Shown here piece by piece: positions 62,130 through 64,000 of a stretch of 64,000 bases of DNA. The position numbers and the translations under genes are program-made. The DNA comes from Paraflavitalea devenefica. Its GTDB lineage: Bacteria > Bacteroidota > Bacteroidia > Chitinophagales > Chitinophagaceae. Numbering within the stretch: the stretch's first letter is position 1; each line of letters opens with the position of its first letter. The notes under the pieces are model-generated. The model was not told the origin of the DNA and searched no databases. It was given only the letters and a program-made list of their open reading frames with translations. The DNA lies in contig NZ_JAARML010000001.1 in NCBI RefSeq assembly GCF_011759375.1, forward strand, positions 992,001 through 1,056,000. The letters are read 5' to 3'.

Positions 62130-63482
62130 CTATTTTACGGCTTTAGCAGCATATTGAAACCAGTTACTTAGGTTGGCACAATGCGTAAAATCACTGTCTA
62201 CCATGAGGTAATAGGAAGGAATTTTTGCAGCAAACCATTTTTCAAGGGCCTGCTGTTTTTTTATTTCCAGGGCCCGTTGAGATACCCGGTCATAATCATC
62301 TTTGAGGTTTTCGCGGTGAGGCTCTGTTCTTGATTTGAGGTATACAATGCGAACACCTTTTTTCTGGCGTTCGTCGGTAAAAGCTACTGGTTTTGAGAAT
62401 TCGCCTACTTTCATGTTGGTCTTACTCATCATTTCCACCATTTCCTTGTCCAACTGATCAATGGTAACCGGTGGTTTCATACCCCCGGTGTATTTTGAAT
62501 TTTCATCATCACTGTATTTGTTAACCGCTTCCCCGAATGTGACGGTACCTGCTATGAGTTTAGCGCGTACGGTGTCCAGTCTTTCGATGGCTGCGTTCGT
62601 TTCGGCATCAGTAATTTTGGGAATGCGAATGATGTGACGCACAATGGCATCGTCACCAGAGCGACTTTCCATGTAGATGATGTGGTAACCAAATTTCGAT
62701 TTAAAAACAGGAGATATTTGTTTCTCCTTCAAGCGGAAAGCGTTATTGAGAAATGTGGGGTCCCAGTTTTTCTCAGTACGATTGATAGCCATGCGGCCGC
62801 CGTTTTCTTTGGAACCATCCTCTGAATATAACCTGGCGAGGGTTTCAAAACGTTGCCGCCCTGATTCTACCTGTTGTTTAAAGTCGGCCAGTTCATCCAT
62901 GGCCAGTTTTTCCAGGTCGCGGCTGGCTTTCGGATAGACCACGATCTCACCTACTTCTACTTCGGACTCATAGAAGAGCAGGCTGTCCTTCGGTATTTTA
63001 TCCCAGTATTCTTTTACTTCCTGTGGTGTGATTTTCAGGTTGCCGACGACCTTATCCCGCATGTTTTCGGCCATTTTACCTTCTTTGATAGACTGGCGGA
63101 AGTCGTCCCTGATCTGGTAGATGGTGCGGCCGGCGATCTGTTCGAGGTTTTCTTTGCCGCCATACATTTGTATGAAGTACCGGATACGGTTATCGAGCAA
63201 TGCTTCGAGCTCATCATCTGTAACTAACAGGGAGTCTTTTTCGGCCTGTAATACCAATGCTTTCATACCCAGTATCTGCTCCAGGATGTAACAATCTGCA
63301 TTTTCAGGCACCGGTTCATTGCGGCGTTGCCTGTCGATAATCTCATTGTATACATCGGACCGTAATATGATTTTATCTCCTACAATGCCTACGATTTTAT
63401 CAGCTACTACTTTACGGGGGGCCTGAGCGAAGGCGGCAGTTACGAGTAAAAGTGCAGTTATTACAGTTAAAAGTTGCTTCAT
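62130..63482 (-). CDS. SurA-like periplasmic chaperone / parvulin PPIase
   Basis: 450 residues, signal peptide MKQLLTVITALLLVTAAFAQ. SurA-type N-terminal domain (about 25-165: DKIVGIVGDKIILRSDVYNE, IREDFRQ-like YQIRDDFRQSIKEGKMAENM), then one clear parvulin domain (about 170-280: LARLYSEDGSKENGGRMAIN, KSKFGYHIIYMESRSGDDA) and a second, diverged parvulin-like domain (about 285-380: RHIIRIPKI, YSDDENSKYTGGM). SurA escorts outer-membrane proteins to BAM. It is downstream of infB, separated by a terminator, so independently transcribed (box at 63502-63509). Confidence 0.9.
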   Translation of the reverse strand: MKQLLTVITALLLVTAAFAQAPRKVVADKIVGIVGDKIILRSDVYNEIIDRQRRNEPVPENADCYILEQILGMKALVLQAEKDSLLVTDDELEALLDNRIRYFIQMYGGKENLEQIAGRTIYQIRDDFRQSIKEGKMAENMRDKVVGNLKITPQEVKEYWDKIPKDSLLFYESEVEVGEIVVYPKASRDLEKLAMDELADFKQQVESGRQRFETLARLYSEDGSKENGGRMAINRTEKNWDPTFLNNAFRLKEKQISPVFKSKFGYHIIYMESRSGDDAIVRHIIRIPKITDAETNAAIERLDTVRAKLIAGTVTFGEAVNKYSDDENSKYTGGMKPPVTIDQLDKEMVEMMSKTNMKVGEFSKPVAFTDERQKKGVRIVYLKSRTEPHRENLKDDYDRVSQRALEIKKQQALEKWFAAKIPSYYLMVDSDFTHCANLSNWFQYAAKAVK

Positions 63483-63501
63483 AATTAGATGGAGATGAAC
63501 T

Positions 63502-63509
63502 CAAAAATA
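63502..63509 (-). promoter_or_regulatory. Candidate -7 promoter box TATTTTTG for the SurA-like gene
   Basis: Exact TAnnTTTG on the minus strand, ending 19 nt before the ATG at 63482. Confidence 0.5.
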
Positions 63510-63573
63510 CTTTTTGCGCAAGATAGTTAGGGACAGGGCTGGTGTTAATTAACAAATTTTTGCCTAAGCATGG

Positions 63574-63615
63574 AGGGTGAGCCGTCCCGGTTAAAAGTAC
63601 GGGATGACCCACCCT
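63574..63615 (-). terminator. infB terminator (GGTGAGCC/GACCCACC family, copy e)
   Basis: Arms AGGGTGAGCCGTCCC (63574-63588) and GGGATGACCCACCCT (63601-63615). In minus RNA only one mismatch remains, the rest being Watson-Crick or G-U; it begins 5 bp beyond the infB stop. Confidence 0.75.
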
Positions 63616-63620
63616 GAAGG

Positions 63621-64000
63621 TTATAATGTTCTTTTAACTTCTTCTTCTTCAAAGGCTTCGATGATATCGCCCACCTGTATGTCGCTAAAGCTTTTTACAG
63701 TAAGGCCACATTCCATACTGGATGAAACTTCCTTGACGTCATCTTTGAAGCGTTTGAGGGATGCCAGTTCGGCGCTTTGGCCCTCTCCCTTAGGAAATAC
63801 TACGATACCATCCCGGATAACGCGGATCTTGGAATTACGCTGAATTTTTCCATCCAGTACATAACATCCGGCAACGGTGGCTTTATCGAATTTGAATACG
63901 TTGCGCACTTCCACGTTCGCCACGATCTTCTCCTGTATTTTGGGCTCCAACATACCTTCCATGGCGCTCTTGACTTCATCAATAGCGTTGTAGATGATGG
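63621..64000 (-). CDS. infB: Translation initiation factor IF-2, C-terminal part
   Basis: Partial: the last 126 codons or so, open to the window edge. IF-2 domain IV features: [73 protein letters not shown] and [18 protein letters not shown] at the stop, the usual IF-2 ending. IF-2 is the GTPase that brings initiator fMet-tRNA to the 30S ribosome; this domain binds the tRNA. Confidence 0.96.
   Translation of the reverse strand, partial: IIYNAIDEVKSAMEGMLEPKIQEKIVANVEVRNVFKFDKATVAGCYVLDGKIQRNSKIRVIRDGIVVFPKGEGQSAELASLKRFKDDVKEVSSSMECGLTVKSFSDIQVGDIIEAFEEEEVKRTL

Overview
The window looks like the chromosome of a Bacteroidota member, most likely Chitinophagaceae. This rests on paired SusC/SusD outer-membrane genes, C-terminal type IX secretion (T9SS) sorting domains on four secreted enzymes, Bacteroidota -7 promoter boxes (TAnnTTTG) ahead of many genes, a short-LID adenylate kinase, and no visible Shine-Dalgarno before most genes. 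I see no tRNA, rRNA, CRISPR array, insertion sequence or phage module. Genus cannot be fixed from the sequence alone.

Layout. 1-729 is the start of an acyl-CoA synthetase. 0.9-21.5 kb is a glycan-utilisation region, all on the minus strand. One unit is SusC/SusD, a FG-GAP/ASPIC lipoprotein and a TPR protein. The other is a Sus-like starch locus: SusC, SusD, a small lipoprotein, a secreted protein, a SusE/F-like starch-binding lipoprotein and a T9SS-exported GH13 amylase. A Nudix-fold regulator with a degenerate Nudix box follows the amylase and lies between the two units. Both susC promoters carry the same inverted repeat, GTGTA-N5-TACAC, two bases from the -7 box, so one regulator probably controls both. 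Strong perfect hairpins sit ahead of the FG-GAP gene and the amylase gene.

22-32 kb: msrB and adk (divergent), a secreted esterase, small secreted proteins, a subtilisin-like T9SS protease, an HtrA-like protease without signal peptide, and a small lipoprotein. 32-40 kb: an outer-membrane barrel, paaZ with a crotonase-fold partner, fabG, a GH3-family protein, lptB and metF. 40-48 kb: a barrel, a two-gene periplasmic folding/redox unit (parvulin and TlpA-like), a YceI protein, and an operon of GT2 glycosyltransferase, methyltransferase and polytopic membrane protein. 48-55 kb: an aminotransferase, a 46-residue lipoprotein with an 82-residue partner, a GT28-like glycosyltransferase, two tandem T9SS esterases and sixA. 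55-64 kb: two paralogous NarL-type response regulators either side of a long purF, a cytosolic PAS/GAF histidine kinase, a SurA-like PPIase and the end of infB.

Structure beyond genes: five intergenic hairpins share GGTGAGCC / GGTGGGTCG arms and act as terminators. Three of them pair fully or almost fully only in minus-strand RNA (through G-U wobbles), which matches the minus-strand genes they follow. Ten genes have an exact TAnnTTTG box within about 40 nt of the start codon, and two of these imply leaderless or nearly leaderless transcripts.
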